Assembly: GCA_903820035.1 (NCBI GenBank)
Contig: CAIJFT010000414.1
Span: 1 to 56,131 of the forward strand
Length of the DNA stretch: 56,131 nucleotides
Source of the DNA: an uncultured Opitutia bacterium
GTDB taxonomy: Bacteria > Verrucomicrobiota > Verrucomicrobiia > Opitutales > Opitutaceae
Direction: 5' to 3'
Of this stretch, positions 8,547 to 17,599 are shown piece after piece. Numbering within the stretch: the stretch's first letter is position 1; each line of letters starts with the position of its first letter. The notes under the pieces were generated by a model, which made no database searches, was not told the DNA's origin, and worked only from the letters and a program-made list of their open reading frames with translations. The position numbers and the translations under genes are program-made.

Positions 8547-10541
8547 TCAAAGCGATTGCGCCGCCGCAACGACCGCATCGGTGGTAACCCCCAACTCCTG
8601 ATAGGCAATCGGAGCCGGCGCGCTGAGGCCAAAGCGGTCCACGCCGACAACCTTACCGTCGAGGCCGACATACTTGTACCACAGCACGGTGACGCCCGCC
8701 TCAACCGCCACCCGTTTGCGACAAGACAAGGGCAGCACGCTCTCGCGATATTCCGCCGTCTGGCGGTCGAAGCGCTGGGTACACGGCATTGAGACCACGC
8801 GGACACCGGCGCCGAGCGTTTTGGCCGCGGCAAGCGCCAACTGCAGCTCGCTGCCGGTCCCAATCAGAATATGCGTGAGCGCCGCAGTCTCCTTCAGGGC
8901 GATGTAAGCGCCTTTGAGCACCCCTGCGCGACGCGTCGCCACCGGGATGTCATTGAGATTCGGAAGCGCCTGGCGCGTCAGGGCGAGCAGCGTCGGGCCG
9001 TCCACGCGTTCCAGCGAAGCCGCAAAAGCACCGGCCGTCTCCTCGGGATCCGCGGGCCGGATGACGTCGAGGCCGGGGATAACGCGGAGACCGGCAATCG
9101 TTTCCACCGGCTGGTGGGTCGGGCCGTCTTCGCCTACGCCGATCGAATCGTGCGTGTAGATGTAAACCACCGGCAACTTTGCGAGCGCGGCGATGCGCAT
9201 CGCCGGACGGGAGTAGTCGGCGAATACGAGGAAGGTGGCGATCGTCGGGCGGAAAAGCCCATCGTAGGCGATGCCGTTGGCGATCGCGGCCATGCCGTGC
9301 TCGCGGATGCCGAAGCGGACGTTGCGACCGGTCCGATTCGAAGCGTCAAAATCCTTGTCGGCGGCGATGTAATTGAGGGTCGAGCCGTAGAGGTCAGCGC
9401 TACCGCCGATCAGCAGGGGCAAGGCGGCGGCAAGCGGCTGCAGGACGTCGCGACCCGCGGCGCGACTGGCGAGCTTGGCGTCGGCCGGAAATACCGGGAT
9501 TTTTTCCAAGAGCGCGGCCGCCTTGGGGGCGTTTTCGGCCGACGCGGAGTCGAGCAACGCGGCCCGATCGGGATTGGCTTCACGCCAGGCGCGGTACGAC
9601 TTCGACCATTTGTTGCAGGTGCGAACGAGGCGCTGCTTGTGGCCATCGAAGTAAGCGCGCACGTCGTCGCTGACAAAAAAGTGCTGGTCGGGCGGCAGCC
9701 CCCAGGCCGCGCGAGCGGTCGCGGCGAACTTGGCCCCACCCTCGCCGTGGCCTTTGGCGGTGCCCTGCACCTCGGCGATACCCTTGCCGATGATGGTCTT
9801 CGCGATGATCAATTGCGGCTTACCGGTTTTGGTCTTCTTGGCCTTGGTGAAGGCCTTCAGGAAGGCCGCCATGTCGTGGCCGTCCACGGTCTGCACGTCC
9901 CAGCCGATCGATTTGAAACGGATCGCGGTATTCTCGCTCTGGGTGCGGTCGGCCATCGCGTCGAGGGTGACCTCGTTGGCATCGTAGATCAGGATCAGGT
10001 TATCCAGCTTTTGGTGCCCGGCGAACGAGCAGGCCTCCATCGCGACGCCTTCCTGCATGCAGCCGTCGCCGGCGAGGCAAACCACATGGTAATCGATAAT
10101 CGGATGTGCGGCCGTATTAAAACGCGCCGCGGCCATCTGGCCGGCGACCGCCATACCAACGGCATTGCCAATACCCTGTCCCAACGGGCCCGTGGTCGCT
10201 TCCACGCCAGGCGTCTCGTGAAATTCCGGATGCCCGGGCGTGGTGGAGCCGAGAACACGGAATTTTTTCACCTGCTCCAGGGGCAGATCGTAGCCGCTCA
10301 AGTGGAGCCAACCGTAGAGGAACATCGAGCCGTGACCGGCGGAAAGCACGAAGCGGTCGCGGTTGATCCAACGCGGGCGTTCCGGGTTGTGCAAAAGCGC
10401 GTGACCGAACAGAACCGCCCCGAGGTCAGCGGCGCCGAGCGGCAGGCCGAGATGGCCGGAAGAGCACGCGTGCACGGCGTCGATGGCGAGTCCGCGGGCC
10501 TGATTGGCCGCCTTAGCGAGGAGATGTGTTTGCAGCGTCAT
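8547..10541 (-). CDS. tkt: Transketolase
   Basis: A 664-residue thiamine-diphosphate enzyme that moves two-carbon ketol units between sugar phosphates in the pentose phosphate pathway (cytoplasm). The N-terminal half has the ThDP site with '[13 protein letters not shown]' and the metal-binding Asn in 'YDANEVTLD'. The middle pyrimidine domain carries the catalytic glutamate region '[14 protein letters not shown]' and the conserved '[11 protein letters not shown]'. The C-terminal transketolase domain is complete. ATG at 10541 gives '[23 protein letters not shown]', a normal family start. It stands alone between the rplS terminator and the marR operon. Length matches the bacterial enzyme (about 660). 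Confidence 0.96.
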   Translation of the reverse strand: MTLQTHLLAKAANQARGLAIDAVHACSSGHLGLPLGAADLGAVLFGHALLHNPERPRWINRDRFVLSAGHGSMFLYGWLHLSGYDLPLEQVKKFRVLGSTTPGHPEFHETPGVEATTGPLGQGIGNAVGMAVAGQMAAARFNTAAHPIIDYHVVCLAGDGCMQEGVAMEACSFAGHQKLDNLILIYDANEVTLDAMADRTQSENTAIRFKSIGWDVQTVDGHDMAAFLKAFTKAKKTKTGKPQLIIAKTIIGKGIAEVQGTAKGHGEGGAKFAATARAAWGLPPDQHFFVSDDVRAYFDGHKQRLVRTCNKWSKSYRAWREANPDRAALLDSASAENAPKAAALLEKIPVFPADAKLASRAAGRDVLQPLAAALPLLIGGSADLYGSTLNYIAADKDFDASNRTGRNVRFGIREHGMAAIANGIAYDGLFRPTIATFLVFADYSRPAMRIAALAKLPVVYIYTHDSIGVGEDGPTHQPVETIAGLRVIPGLDVIRPADPEETAGAFAASLERVDGPTLLALTRQALPNLNDIPVATRRAGVLKGAYIALKETAALTHILIGTGSELQLALAAAKTLGAGVRVVSMPCTQRFDRQTAEYRESVLPLSCRKRVAVEAGVTVLWYKYVGLDGKVVGVDRFGLSAPAPIAYQELGVTTDAVVAAAQSL

Positions 10542-10705
10542 GAGAAAATTGCGGCCAACCCTAGAGAGCGAGGTCGCGGCGGGAAAGCCCGAACTTCGGT
10601 GAGCGTCCGGTAAGGGCGCGAAAACCGATCAATCAATCCTCGTGGGCGCGCGCGCAAGCGGCCTGACCTACGGTGGCGGAACAGGGCGGGTCCGAACGCG
10701 CCCAC

Positions 10706-10734
10706 AAAAAAGGCGAGCCCCGGAGGACTCGCCT
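10706..10734 (-). terminator. Intrinsic terminator after rplS
   Basis: On the minus strand a GC-rich hairpin (arms at 10711-10720 and 10725-10734, AGGCGAG/CTCGCCT core with one mismatch) is followed directly by a six-base T run (the A run at 10706-10711 on the plus strand). It lies 26 bases after the rplS stop and ends the trmD-rplS transcript. Confidence 0.85.
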
Positions 10735-10760
10735 GAAATTGATGGTGAACCGAATCGAGC

Positions 10761-11201
10761 TCAGCTCGTGGCGGCAGCCGGCTTGGCCGCAGCGGCGGCG
10801 GCCTTGGCCTTGGCGAGCTTCTCAGCCTCGTGCTGGGCGTGGATCTCGGCGGCGCGATCCTTTTCCTTGATCGCGACGGCGGCCTTGCCGGTGCGGCGAC
10901 GCAGGTAATAAAGCCGGGCCTTCATGGCCTCGGACTCGCGCTCGACCTCGATTTTCTCGATGTTCGGCGAGTTCACGGGGAAAACGCGCTCGACGCCCTC
11001 GCCGTAGCTGAGGCGGCGGACGGTAAACGTCTCGTGGATGCCGGAGCCCTTGCGGGCAATCACGATACCCGCGTAAACCTGCACGCGCTCCTTGTCACCT
11101 TCGCGGACCTTGGTGTGCACGCGCACACCGTCGCCGACTTTGAACGACGTGACGTCTTTCTTCACCTGACAAGCGGTGATTTCTTGGATGATCGGGTTCA
11201 T
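10761..11201 (-). CDS. rplS: 50S ribosomal protein L19
   Basis: A 146-residue large-subunit protein located at the 30S/50S interface. The L19 signature is clear: '[20 protein letters not shown]', '[17 protein letters not shown]' and '[14 protein letters not shown]'. Compared with the usual 115 residues it has a C-terminal tail of about 30 residues made almost only of Ala, Lys and Glu, a low-complexity extension probably exposed on the ribosome surface. It starts 9 bases after the trmD stop and is co-transcribed with it. An intrinsic terminator follows. Confidence 0.97.
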   Translation of the reverse strand: MNPIIQEITACQVKKDVTSFKVGDGVRVHTKVREGDKERVQVYAGIVIARKGSGIHETFTVRRLSYGEGVERVFPVNSPNIEKIEVERESEAMKARLYYLRRRTGKAAVAIKEKDRAAEIHAQHEAEKLAKAKAAAAAAKPAAATS

Positions 11202-11210
11202 GGCAGTGAG

Positions 11211-11885
11211 TTATTTGAGTAAATCGGGTCGGACCTGACGGGTTTTCTCCAGTTGTCGCGCGACCCGCCATTTTTCGATTTCGGCATGATTTCCCGAGAG
11301 CAGAACCTCGGGAACTGACATGCCCCGAAACTCGGCGGGACGCGTGTATTGAGGAAAGTCGAGCAACTTGCTGGTGAAGGATTCGTGCGTCAATGACTTT
11401 TCCTCCCCGAGTACGCCGGGAATAAAACGGGCAAGCGCATCGATCACCACCGCCGCCGCCAAGGTGCCGTTTGTCAGCACGTAATCACCGATGGAAATCT
11501 CCTGGTCGATCACGCGGTCGCGGATACGTTGATCGATCCCTTCATAGTGTCCGCTCAGAAAAACGAGGTGTTGTTCGCGCGAAAGCTCCTGTGCAAGTGC
11601 CGGCGAGAGCGGCGTGCCGTCGGGCGTAAGATAGATGCGCCGGCAACCGGGAGTCTGCAGCTGCTCGATCGCAGCGAACACGGGCTCGGGTTTCATTACC
11701 ATCCCGGCCCCGCCGCCAAACGGACGATCGTCCGCCGTGCGATGCTTGTCAGTCGACCAAGCCCGCAAATCGTGCACCCGCACCGCCAAATGGCCGGCGG
11801 CAAGCCCTTTGCCCAGGATGCTTTCCGTCAGGAAGCCGTCGAGCATCCGCGGAAAGAGCGTCAAGACATCGATCGAGAGCGGCAT
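11211..11885 (-). CDS. trmD: tRNA (guanine-N1)-methyltransferase
   Basis: A 224-residue SPOUT-class enzyme that methylates G37 of tRNAs with SAM to prevent +1 frameshifting. Start at 11885 ('MPLSIDVLTLFPRML') is the canonical N-terminus; the open frame extends upstream to 12017 but through a terminator hairpin. Motifs: 'GGGAGMVMKPEPV', the trefoil-knot SAM site 'LSGHYEGIDQR' and 'SIGDYVLTNGTLAA', and the C-terminal 'ESFTSKLLDFPQYTRP'. Between rpsP upstream and rplS downstream as in most bacteria, but rimM, normally placed just before trmD, is missing. Confidence 0.96.
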   Translation of the reverse strand: MPLSIDVLTLFPRMLDGFLTESILGKGLAAGHLAVRVHDLRAWSTDKHRTADDRPFGGGAGMVMKPEPVFAAIEQLQTPGCRRIYLTPDGTPLSPALAQELSREQHLVFLSGHYEGIDQRIRDRVIDQEISIGDYVLTNGTLAAAVVIDALARFIPGVLGEEKSLTHESFTSKLLDFPQYTRPAEFRGMSVPEVLLSGNHAEIEKWRVARQLEKTRQVRPDLLK

Positions 11886-11902
11886 GAGGTTGAGCGCAGG
11901 GG

Positions 11903-11934
11903 AAAAGAAAAAAGCCTCGGATAATCCGAGGCTT
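11903..11934 (-). terminator. Intrinsic terminator/attenuator between rpsP and trmD
   Basis: AAGCCTCGGA (11912-11921), loop TAA, TCCGAGGCTT (11925-11934): a perfect 10-bp stem, followed on the minus strand by a T-rich tail (11903-11911). It lies between the rpsP stop and the trmD start, so a share of rpsP transcripts should end here, making trmD-rplS expression lower than or independent of rpsP. Confidence 0.88.
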
Positions 11935-12003
11935 ACGAGAGGGCAGGCGGACGTGAGGTCCGAGGCGCCTAAGCTTCCTGAGGCGTGATCAGGACGACGG
12001 GCG

Positions 12004-12261
12004 TCAGGCCTTGGCAACCACCGCGCGACGCGCCTTCTTGATCATCGCGTGCATCGTGCTGGTGGGCAGCGCGCCCTTGCTCAGCCAATAATCCACGCGC
12101 GCTAGATCGACGTTAATCGGGCTGCCCTTGTCGCCGGGGCGATAGGTCCCGAGGTTCTCGACCGCCGCGCCGTCGCGACGCGAACGCGCTTCAGCGACAA
12201 CCACGCGATAGAGCGGTTGATGCACGGAGCCAACCTTGGTGAGACGGATTTTGAGAGCCAT
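12004..12261 (-). CDS. rpsP: 30S ribosomal protein S16
   Basis: An 85-residue small-subunit protein needed for 30S assembly. 'MALKIRLTKVGSVHQPLYRVVV' and 'LGTYRPGDKGSPINVDLARVDYWL' (in two parts) are diagnostic. The start at 12261 is the family start; a much longer in-frame extension up to 12459 is not coding-like and overlaps the promoter region. Length matches the usual 80-90 residues. Divergent from ychF. A perfect TTGACA lies 67-72 bases upstream of the start codon. Confidence 0.97.
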   Translation of the reverse strand: MALKIRLTKVGSVHQPLYRVVVAEARSRRDGAAVENLGTYRPGDKGSPINVDLARVDYWLSKGALPTSTMHAMIKKARRAVVAKA

Positions 12262-12304
12262 GTCGGATGTTTTACGGAGCGATTCTTGCTTGGAAAAGCT
12301 GACG

Positions 12305-12333
12305 ACAAGACCGGCCCACAATCGGCTTGTCAA
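12305..12333 (-). promoter_or_regulatory. Possible sigma70-type promoter for rpsP
   Basis: On the minus strand a perfect -35 box TTGACA (12333-12328) is followed after 17 bases by TCTTGT (12310-12305), a weak match to TATAAT. It is about 44 bases upstream of the rpsP start, in the divergent rpsP/ychF intergenic region. The -35 is convincing, the -10 is not. Confidence 0.4.
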
Positions 12334-12470
12334 GCATCGGTTCGAGCCGCTGTCTTCGCTCCTTTGCCATCGGACCGTCGGCCGGCGACGGCGCAACGGC
12401 GGAATCACCGGTGGCCCGGGCCGGACTCCACCCTTTTCCAAATCCTTCCTCAAACTCAATCCCTTCCTGT

Positions 12471-13574
12471 ATGCTCAAAGCTGGAATCGTCGGCCTGCCC
12501 AATGTGGGCAAATCCACTCTCTTTAATGCGCTCACCCGTTCCCGGAAAGCGGAGGCGGCCAACTACCCGTTCTGCACCATCGATCCGAACGTCGGCGTCG
12601 TGATCGTGCCCGATCAACGCTCCTACGTGCTCCAGAAAATCGCCAAAACCAACGTCGTCGTCCCGGCCGCGATCGAATTCGTCGATATCGCCGGGCTCGT
12701 CGCCGGTGCCAGCAAGGGCGAAGGTCTGGGCAACCAATTCCTTGCGACCATCCGTGAAGTGGACGCGATCGTGCAAGTCGTACGCTGCTTTGAGGACCCC
12801 GATATTGTCCATACCATGGGCGGCATCGATCCGGTCCGCGACATCGAGGTTATCACCACCGAACTCGTCCTCGCCGATCTCGACGCGGTGAGCAAGCGGA
12901 TGACCAAGACCCAAAAGAGCGCCAAGGCCGGTGACAAGGATGCGATCGCCGAGCTCGCCCTGCTAACCAAACTCGACCCTCACCTGAACAGCGGCAAGAC
13001 CGCCAACACGCTCGCCGCCACCGATGATGAGAAGGCGATGATGAAGCTGTTTCAGCTCCTGACCGCCAAACCCGTGCTGTTCGCGTGCAATGTCGCCGAA
13101 AGCGACCTCGCCACCGCCGCACAAAATCCGTTCGTCCTGAAGGTCGCCGACTACGTCCGCACCCATCACGACGCCGCGTATGTGCCGATCAGCGCCAAAA
13201 TCGAGTCCGAGTTGATCGACCTCACCCCCGAGGACGCCAAGGCGTTTCTCAAGGATCTGGGCGTCGACGACTCCGGCGTTTCCGCCCTGATCAAGGGCGC
13301 GTACGATCTCCTCGGCCTGCAGACCTATTTCACCGCCGGCGAGAAGGAAGTCCGCGCGTGGACGATCAAGAAGGGCTGGAAAGCCCCGCAGGCCGCCGGC
13401 GTGATCCATACGGATTTCGAGAAGGGCTTCATCAAGGCCGAAATCGTGTCCTACAAGGACCTCACGACCCTCGGCAGCGTCGCCGCCGCGCGCGAAGCCG
13501 GCAAATACCGGCTCGAGGGCAAGGAGTACGTGTTCGCGGACGGCGACGTCGCGCTTTTCCGCTTCAACACCTGA
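12471..13574 (+). CDS. ychF: Redox-regulated ATPase/GTPase YchF (Obg-like)
   Basis: A 367-residue P-loop protein of the TRAFAC/Obg class, a ribosome-associated ATPase linked to stress responses and translation quality. Start at 12471 gives 'MLKAGIVGLPNVGKSTLFNA', where the P-loop sits at residues 8-16 as in all YchF proteins; the open frame upstream (from 12327) overlaps the promoter region. The switch motif 'DIAGLVAGASKGEGLGN' and the atypical G4 motif 'ACNVAESD' (not NKxD, which accounts for ATP preference) are present. A C-terminal TGS domain has 'LQTYFTAGEKEVRAWTI'. Single gene unit, divergent from rpsP. Confidence 0.96.
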   Translation: MLKAGIVGLPNVGKSTLFNALTRSRKAEAANYPFCTIDPNVGVVIVPDQRSYVLQKIAKTNVVVPAAIEFVDIAGLVAGASKGEGLGNQFLATIREVDAIVQVVRCFEDPDIVHTMGGIDPVRDIEVITTELVLADLDAVSKRMTKTQKSAKAGDKDAIAELALLTKLDPHLNSGKTANTLAATDDEKAMMKLFQLLTAKPVLFACNVAESDLATAAQNPFVLKVADYVRTHHDAAYVPISAKIESELIDLTPEDAKAFLKDLGVDDSGVSALIKGAYDLLGLQTYFTAGEKEVRAWTIKKGWKAPQAAGVIHTDFEKGFIKAEIVSYKDLTTLGSVAAAREAGKYRLEGKEYVFADGDVALFRFNT

Positions 13575-13702
13575 GGCGGCTTGGTCCCACGGGGCGCGGA
13601 CCGGAAGCCCGCCGCGCCACCCGATCGTCACGTAACGAAATCCCGGCGCCGTCGTCTTGGCGGGAGTTGCCGGTTGGCTGCAGTCGCCGCAACGTCTTTT
13701 CG

Positions 13703-14497
13703 ATGCTTCGCGCCCTCACCGCCACCGCCACCCTGATTTGCGCGGGCGGAGCGTGGGCCCATCCGGAAATCGAAGCCGCGCTCTCCCGGCTTAATGCGGA
13801 TATCGCCGCGCGCCCAACTGCGGCCGCGTTATACCTCGAACGCGGCGAACTCTACGCGCGCCACGATGATGCCGTCGCAGCGGAGGCTAATTACCTTCGC
13901 GCCGCCGAGTTGGCGCCCGAACTACCCCGGCTGAATATCGCCCGAGGCGCCCTGGAACTCGCCGGCGGCCGACCGGCTGAGGCGCGGCGCCTGCTCGACC
14001 CCGTTTTGGCGCGCACTCCGCAGGACATCGAAGCGCGCGTGCTCCGCGCCCGCGCCCTCGCGGCCCTCAAGGAACCGGCGGCCGCGGTCACCGATTTCAA
14101 CACCGCGCTGGCCGCCACCGCCACCCCGTCACCGGACTTATATCTGGAACGCGCCGCCCTGCTCCCGCCGGCCGCCGCACTCTTGAGCATCGACGAGGGC
14201 ATTGCCCGGCTTGGTCCCACGCTCGCCCTGCAACTCCGCGCGCTGGCGCTGGAAGAATCGCTCGGCCGAATCGACGCCGCCGCCCGCCGTATCACCCAGG
14301 TCGCCGCCCAGAGCGAACGCAAGGAGTCGTGGCTCAAGCGCCGGGGCGATTTGTTCACCCGCGCCGGGCGCTTCCGCGAAGCGCGGACGTCATACCTTGA
14401 AGCCCTGTCCCGGATCGCCGACTTACCCGACTGGCTGCGCGCCTCACCCGAGGTGAAGCAGCTTGCGAACGAACTCCACCGTTTGTCCAATTCCTGA
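13703..14497 (+). CDS. Exported TPR-repeat protein
   Basis: A 264-residue protein with a short signal peptide ('MLRALTATATLICAGGAWA', cut after residue 19). Several tetratricopeptide repeats follow: 'ALYLERGELYARHDDAVAAE' near residue 40, then 'LPRLNIARGALELAGGRPAE', 'AQDIEARVLRARALAALKEP'-like helices and a last repeat near 220 ('RRGDLFTRAGRFREARTSY'). TPRs act as scaffolds for protein-protein contacts, here in the periplasm. The metallophosphoesterase gene begins only 12 bases downstream, so the two are probably co-transcribed and may work together. Start at 13703 is the only one giving a signal peptide. No enzymatic motif seen. Confidence 0.85.
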   Translation: MLRALTATATLICAGGAWAHPEIEAALSRLNADIAARPTAAALYLERGELYARHDDAVAAEANYLRAAELAPELPRLNIARGALELAGGRPAEARRLLDPVLARTPQDIEARVLRARALAALKEPAAAVTDFNTALAATATPSPDLYLERAALLPPAAALLSIDEGIARLGPTLALQLRALALEESLGRIDAAARRITQVAAQSERKESWLKRRGDLFTRAGRFREARTSYLEALSRIADLPDWLRASPEVKQLANELHRLSNS

Positions 14498-14509
14498 ACC
14501 TCGACCACC

Positions 14510-15856
14510 ATGCCACTGCGCAACTTCCTCATTGGTTTCTTCCTCAGCGCACTTTCCGCGCTTCACGCCGCGACCACCATCATCCGGGGACCGTATCTGC
14601 AGACGGCGACACCCACGAGCATGGTCGTGCGCTGGCGCACCGACACCACCGAGGCCTCGGTCGTGTCCTACGGCCTCGAGCGCAACCAACTCACGAGCAC
14701 GGCCAGAGCCGAGGGGATCGGCGCCGAGCACATTGTCTTGGTCGCCGACCTGAAGCCGAACACCCGCTATTTCTACTCAGTCGGCGCCACCGCCGTGCCC
14801 CCGCCCGCCGCCGATAAGAAGGCCCCAGCCGAGGACGCCCCGGGCCGCGCCGCGATCAACAGTTTCACCACGCCACCGGTCGCCGGCCCAGCCCAGCCCA
14901 CCCGCATTTGGGTCCTGGGCGACCCGGGCACCAAGAACGCCACCCAAACCGCGGTGCGCGACGCGTACTACAAGTATACCGGTACCCGCGCCACGGATCT
15001 CTGGCTGCTCTTGGGCGACAATGCGTATCCGGATGGCACCGACACCGACTACCAGAAGGCCATCTTCGAAATCTACCCGAAAACCCTCGCGACCTCACCG
15101 GTCTGGCCCGCCCTCGGCAACCACGACCAGAAGAGCGCCAACTCCGGCACCCAGTCGGGGGTGTACTATGACATTTTCACGCTGCCCACGCGCGGCGAAG
15201 CCGGCGGGCTGATGACCGGCACCGAGGCCTACTACGCCTTCGACTACGCCAACATCCACTTCATCTGCCTCGACTCCCAGGACTCAGACCGCACCCCGAC
15301 CGGCGCGATGGCGCAGTGGCTCAAGGCCGATCTCGCCGCGACCACGCGGGATTGGATCATCGCCTACTTCCACCATCCGACCTATACCAAGGGCACGCAT
15401 GATTCCGACAAGGACACCGACAGCGGCGGCCGCATGAACGACATGCGGACCAACCTCCTTCCGATCCTTGAGCAGGGCGGAGTCGACCTCGTTCTCACCG
15501 GCCACTCCCACGTCTACGAACGCTCCTGGCTGATGGACGGACACTACGGCAAGAGCACCACTTTCGACGCCGCGGCCCACGTGAAGCAAAAGAGCAACGG
15601 CCGGTCCGACGGCGAAGGCGTGTACCGCAAGCCGCGCGCCCGCACGCCGCGCAACGGCGAGATCAACGTGGTTACCGGCAGCGCCGGCCACGCCGGCAGC
15701 GCGACGAAGCCGCCGGCACTCAACCACCCTGCGTTCTTCATCGCCCTCAACGAGCCCGGCTCATCCGTCATCGATGTCGACGGCCTGAAGCTCGATCTGG
15801 TTTTCCTGAACGACAAGGGCGAGAAGCGGGACTGGTTCTCCATCGTCAAGGAATAG
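14510..15856 (+). CDS. Exported purple-acid-phosphatase-like metallophosphoesterase
   Basis: A 448-residue protein with signal peptide (residues 1-20, 'FLIGFFLSALSALHA'), an N-terminal fibronectin-III-like domain (about 22-115, 'GPYLQTATPTSMVVRWRTD') and a calcineurin-like phosphoesterase domain. The dimetal ligands are all visible: 'LGDPGT' (Asp), 'LLLGDNAYPDG' (Asp), 'ALGNHDQ' (Asn-His), 'AYFHHPTY' (His) and 'TGHSHVYERS' (His-x-His). This order is that of purple acid phosphatases. It would hydrolyse phosphate esters in the periplasm. Second gene after the TPR protein. A 20-base perfect palindrome lies 33 bases after the stop. Confidence 0.92.
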   Translation: MPLRNFLIGFFLSALSALHAATTIIRGPYLQTATPTSMVVRWRTDTTEASVVSYGLERNQLTSTARAEGIGAEHIVLVADLKPNTRYFYSVGATAVPPPAADKKAPAEDAPGRAAINSFTTPPVAGPAQPTRIWVLGDPGTKNATQTAVRDAYYKYTGTRATDLWLLLGDNAYPDGTDTDYQKAIFEIYPKTLATSPVWPALGNHDQKSANSGTQSGVYYDIFTLPTRGEAGGLMTGTEAYYAFDYANIHFICLDSQDSDRTPTGAMAQWLKADLAATTRDWIIAYFHHPTYTKGTHDSDKDTDSGGRMNDMRTNLLPILEQGGVDLVLTGHSHVYERSWLMDGHYGKSTTFDAAAHVKQKSNGRSDGEGVYRKPRARTPRNGEINVVTGSAGHAGSATKPPALNHPAFFIALNEPGSSVIDVDGLKLDLVFLNDKGEKRDWFSIVKE

Positions 15857-15889
15857 GCCGGCCCCGTTTGACATGGCCGGCGAGAGCGG

Positions 15890-15909
15890 ACGGTGGCGCG
15901 CGCCACCGT
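15890..15909. repeat. Perfect 20-base palindrome between phosphoesterase and PP2C gene
   Basis: ACGGTGGCGC followed by its exact reverse complement GCGCCACCGT. It lies 33 bases after the phosphoesterase stop and 47 before the next start. It could be a hairpin (transcript end, no T run) or a DNA-protein site; a TTGACA box at 15868-15873 lies just upstream, without a matching -10 box. Confidence 0.5.
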
Positions 15910-15956
15910 AAACAACCGTTGCACGCCGGCCCGTTAATCTTAGCGTCGGCACCTCA

Positions 15957-17573
15957 ATGAGCGAAGTGTCCGACCGCACGACCCCGCCCGCCACCCCCGA
16001 GCCGAACGAGTCCCTCGATTCGTCCCTCCTCCGGGTGATGATGGACACGATTCCGGACCGGATCTACTTCAAGGATCTGCAAAGCCGGTTCGTCCGCAAC
16101 AACGACGCCCATGCCCGCTATCTCGGGGCCGCCTCCCCCGACGAGTGCACGGGCAAGAGCGATTTCGACTTTTTCTCCCGCACGCACGCCGAACACGCGT
16201 TTGCCGACGAACAGGAGATTATCCGCACGGGCACCCCGATCATCGCCCGGACCGAGCGGGTCACCATGCGCGACGGCACGCAGGGCTGGGCGTCGAGCAC
16301 CAAGATGGCCTGGCGCGACGCCCGCGGCCGGATCGTCGGGACCTTCGGCCTTACCCGCGATGTGACGGCCGCCAAGGAAGCCGAGGAAAAACTCAAGGAG
16401 GAGCGCAACCTGCTCCGGACCATCATCGATCACCTACCGAGTCGACTTTACGTCAAAGACCTGGATTCGCGCTACGTGCTCAACAATCAGGCGCACCTCG
16501 CGGCCCTCGGCATCAAAACCCAAGAGGAGTCAACCGGCCGCACCACGTTGCATTTCTTCCCCGGGGAACGCGGACTGCAGGCGCTGGCCGACGACCGCGA
16601 AGTATACTCCGGCGGCGCCGGCATCCTTAACCAGGAGAAATCCGACTTCGACCCCGCGGGCGACGTGCACTGGTCCCTTGTGACCAAGGTGCCGCTGCGC
16701 GATATCCGGAACAACCTCATCGGCCTCGTGGGCATCAGCCACGACATCACGCGCCGGAAAAAGGCGGAGGAGGAACTCCGCCTGCGCAACGCCGAGATGG
16801 AGGCCGACCTCAAGATGGCGCGACAAGTGCAGGAATCCTTCCTGAACCGCGCGTATCCGATCTTCCCGCTCAACGCCCCGCCGGAAGCCAGCGCGCTACG
16901 GTTCTTCCACCGTTACATCCCGACCACGACCCTCGGCGGCGACTTCTTCGACATCGTGCGCATCTCCGACACCCGCTGCGGCGTGCTGGTCTGCGATGTC
17001 ATGGGCCACGGCGTCCGCGCCGGCCTCGTCACCGCCCTCATCCGCGGCGTGGTGGAGGAAATGGGGGTGCGCACGGCCAGCCCGGCCGATGTCCTGGGCG
17101 AAATTAACCGCAGCCTCGTCCCCATCCTGGAGCAGACCGGCCAACCGGTCTTCGCCACCGCCTTCTTCGGCGTAATCGACACCGCCAACCGCACTCTAAC
17201 CTACGCCAACGCCGGCCACCCACCGCCCCTGATCCGCCGCTTGGGCCAGGCCGCCGCGGTACGCCTCGCTCCGGATGATCCCGAGCCCGCCACCGGATTG
17301 GTCGGCGGCTTCGCCTACACCAAGCTCGAATGCGCCTTCAATCCCGGCGACCTCTTCCTCGGTTACACCGACGGCCTGATCGAAGCCATCGACGCCGCGG
17401 GCAACCAATTCGGCGAGGACGGCCTGCAACAACTCGTCTCGCTCACCCCGGACCTCGACGGCCCGGGCATCACCGAGCGGCTGTTGGCCACCGTCCGCAC
17501 CTTCAGCGGCCGGGACATCTTCGACGACGACGTGTGCATCGTGACCATCGATGCCGCGCGAGATCGCGTGTAA
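15957..17573 (+). CDS. PAS-PAS-SpoIIE/PP2C-type serine phosphatase (RsbU-like)
   Basis: A 538-residue soluble regulator. Two PAS sensor domains in tandem (about residues 20-140 and 150-260); each begins with a similar 'DxIPDRIYFKDLxSRFVxNN' pattern and ends in a PAC-like 'GTFGLTRDVT' or 'GLVGISHDITRRKKAEEEL'. A linker coiled coil leads to a SpoIIE/RsbU phosphatase domain (about 290-535) with metal ligands in 'LGGDFFDI', 'VCDVMGHGVRAG', 'NAGHPPPL', 'GYTDGLIEA' and the final 'FDDDV'. Such proteins dephosphorylate anti-anti-sigma factors in partner-switching systems. No anti-sigma partner is nearby, so the target is unknown. No transmembrane segment, so sensing is cytoplasmic. Confidence 0.92.
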   Translation: MSEVSDRTTPPATPEPNESLDSSLLRVMMDTIPDRIYFKDLQSRFVRNNDAHARYLGAASPDECTGKSDFDFFSRTHAEHAFADEQEIIRTGTPIIARTERVTMRDGTQGWASSTKMAWRDARGRIVGTFGLTRDVTAAKEAEEKLKEERNLLRTIIDHLPSRLYVKDLDSRYVLNNQAHLAALGIKTQEESTGRTTLHFFPGERGLQALADDREVYSGGAGILNQEKSDFDPAGDVHWSLVTKVPLRDIRNNLIGLVGISHDITRRKKAEEELRLRNAEMEADLKMARQVQESFLNRAYPIFPLNAPPEASALRFFHRYIPTTTLGGDFFDIVRISDTRCGVLVCDVMGHGVRAGLVTALIRGVVEEMGVRTASPADVLGEINRSLVPILEQTGQPVFATAFFGVIDTANRTLTYANAGHPPPLIRRLGQAAAVRLAPDDPEPATGLVGGFAYTKLECAFNPGDLFLGYTDGLIEAIDAAGNQFGEDGLQQLVSLTPDLDGPGITERLLATVRTFSGRDIFDDDVCIVTIDAARDRV

Positions 17574-17575
17574 TG

Positions 17576-17597
17576 GTCGGGCCGGGCGGAGCCCGAC
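17576..17597. terminator. Hairpin between convergent PP2C and pcp genes
   Basis: GTCGGGC (17576-17582) pairs with GCCCGAC (17591-17597) around an 8-base loop. It fills the 26-base gap between two converging stop codons, so it can stop transcription from both sides. No T run on either strand. Confidence 0.55.
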
Positions 17598-17599
17598 GG

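Noticed and set aside
8871-10613. 580-codon plus-strand open frame opposite transketolase
   Set aside because: No start context or domain; Arg/Gly/His-rich composition typical of antisense frames in GC-rich DNA, and transketolase on the other strand is unmistakable.
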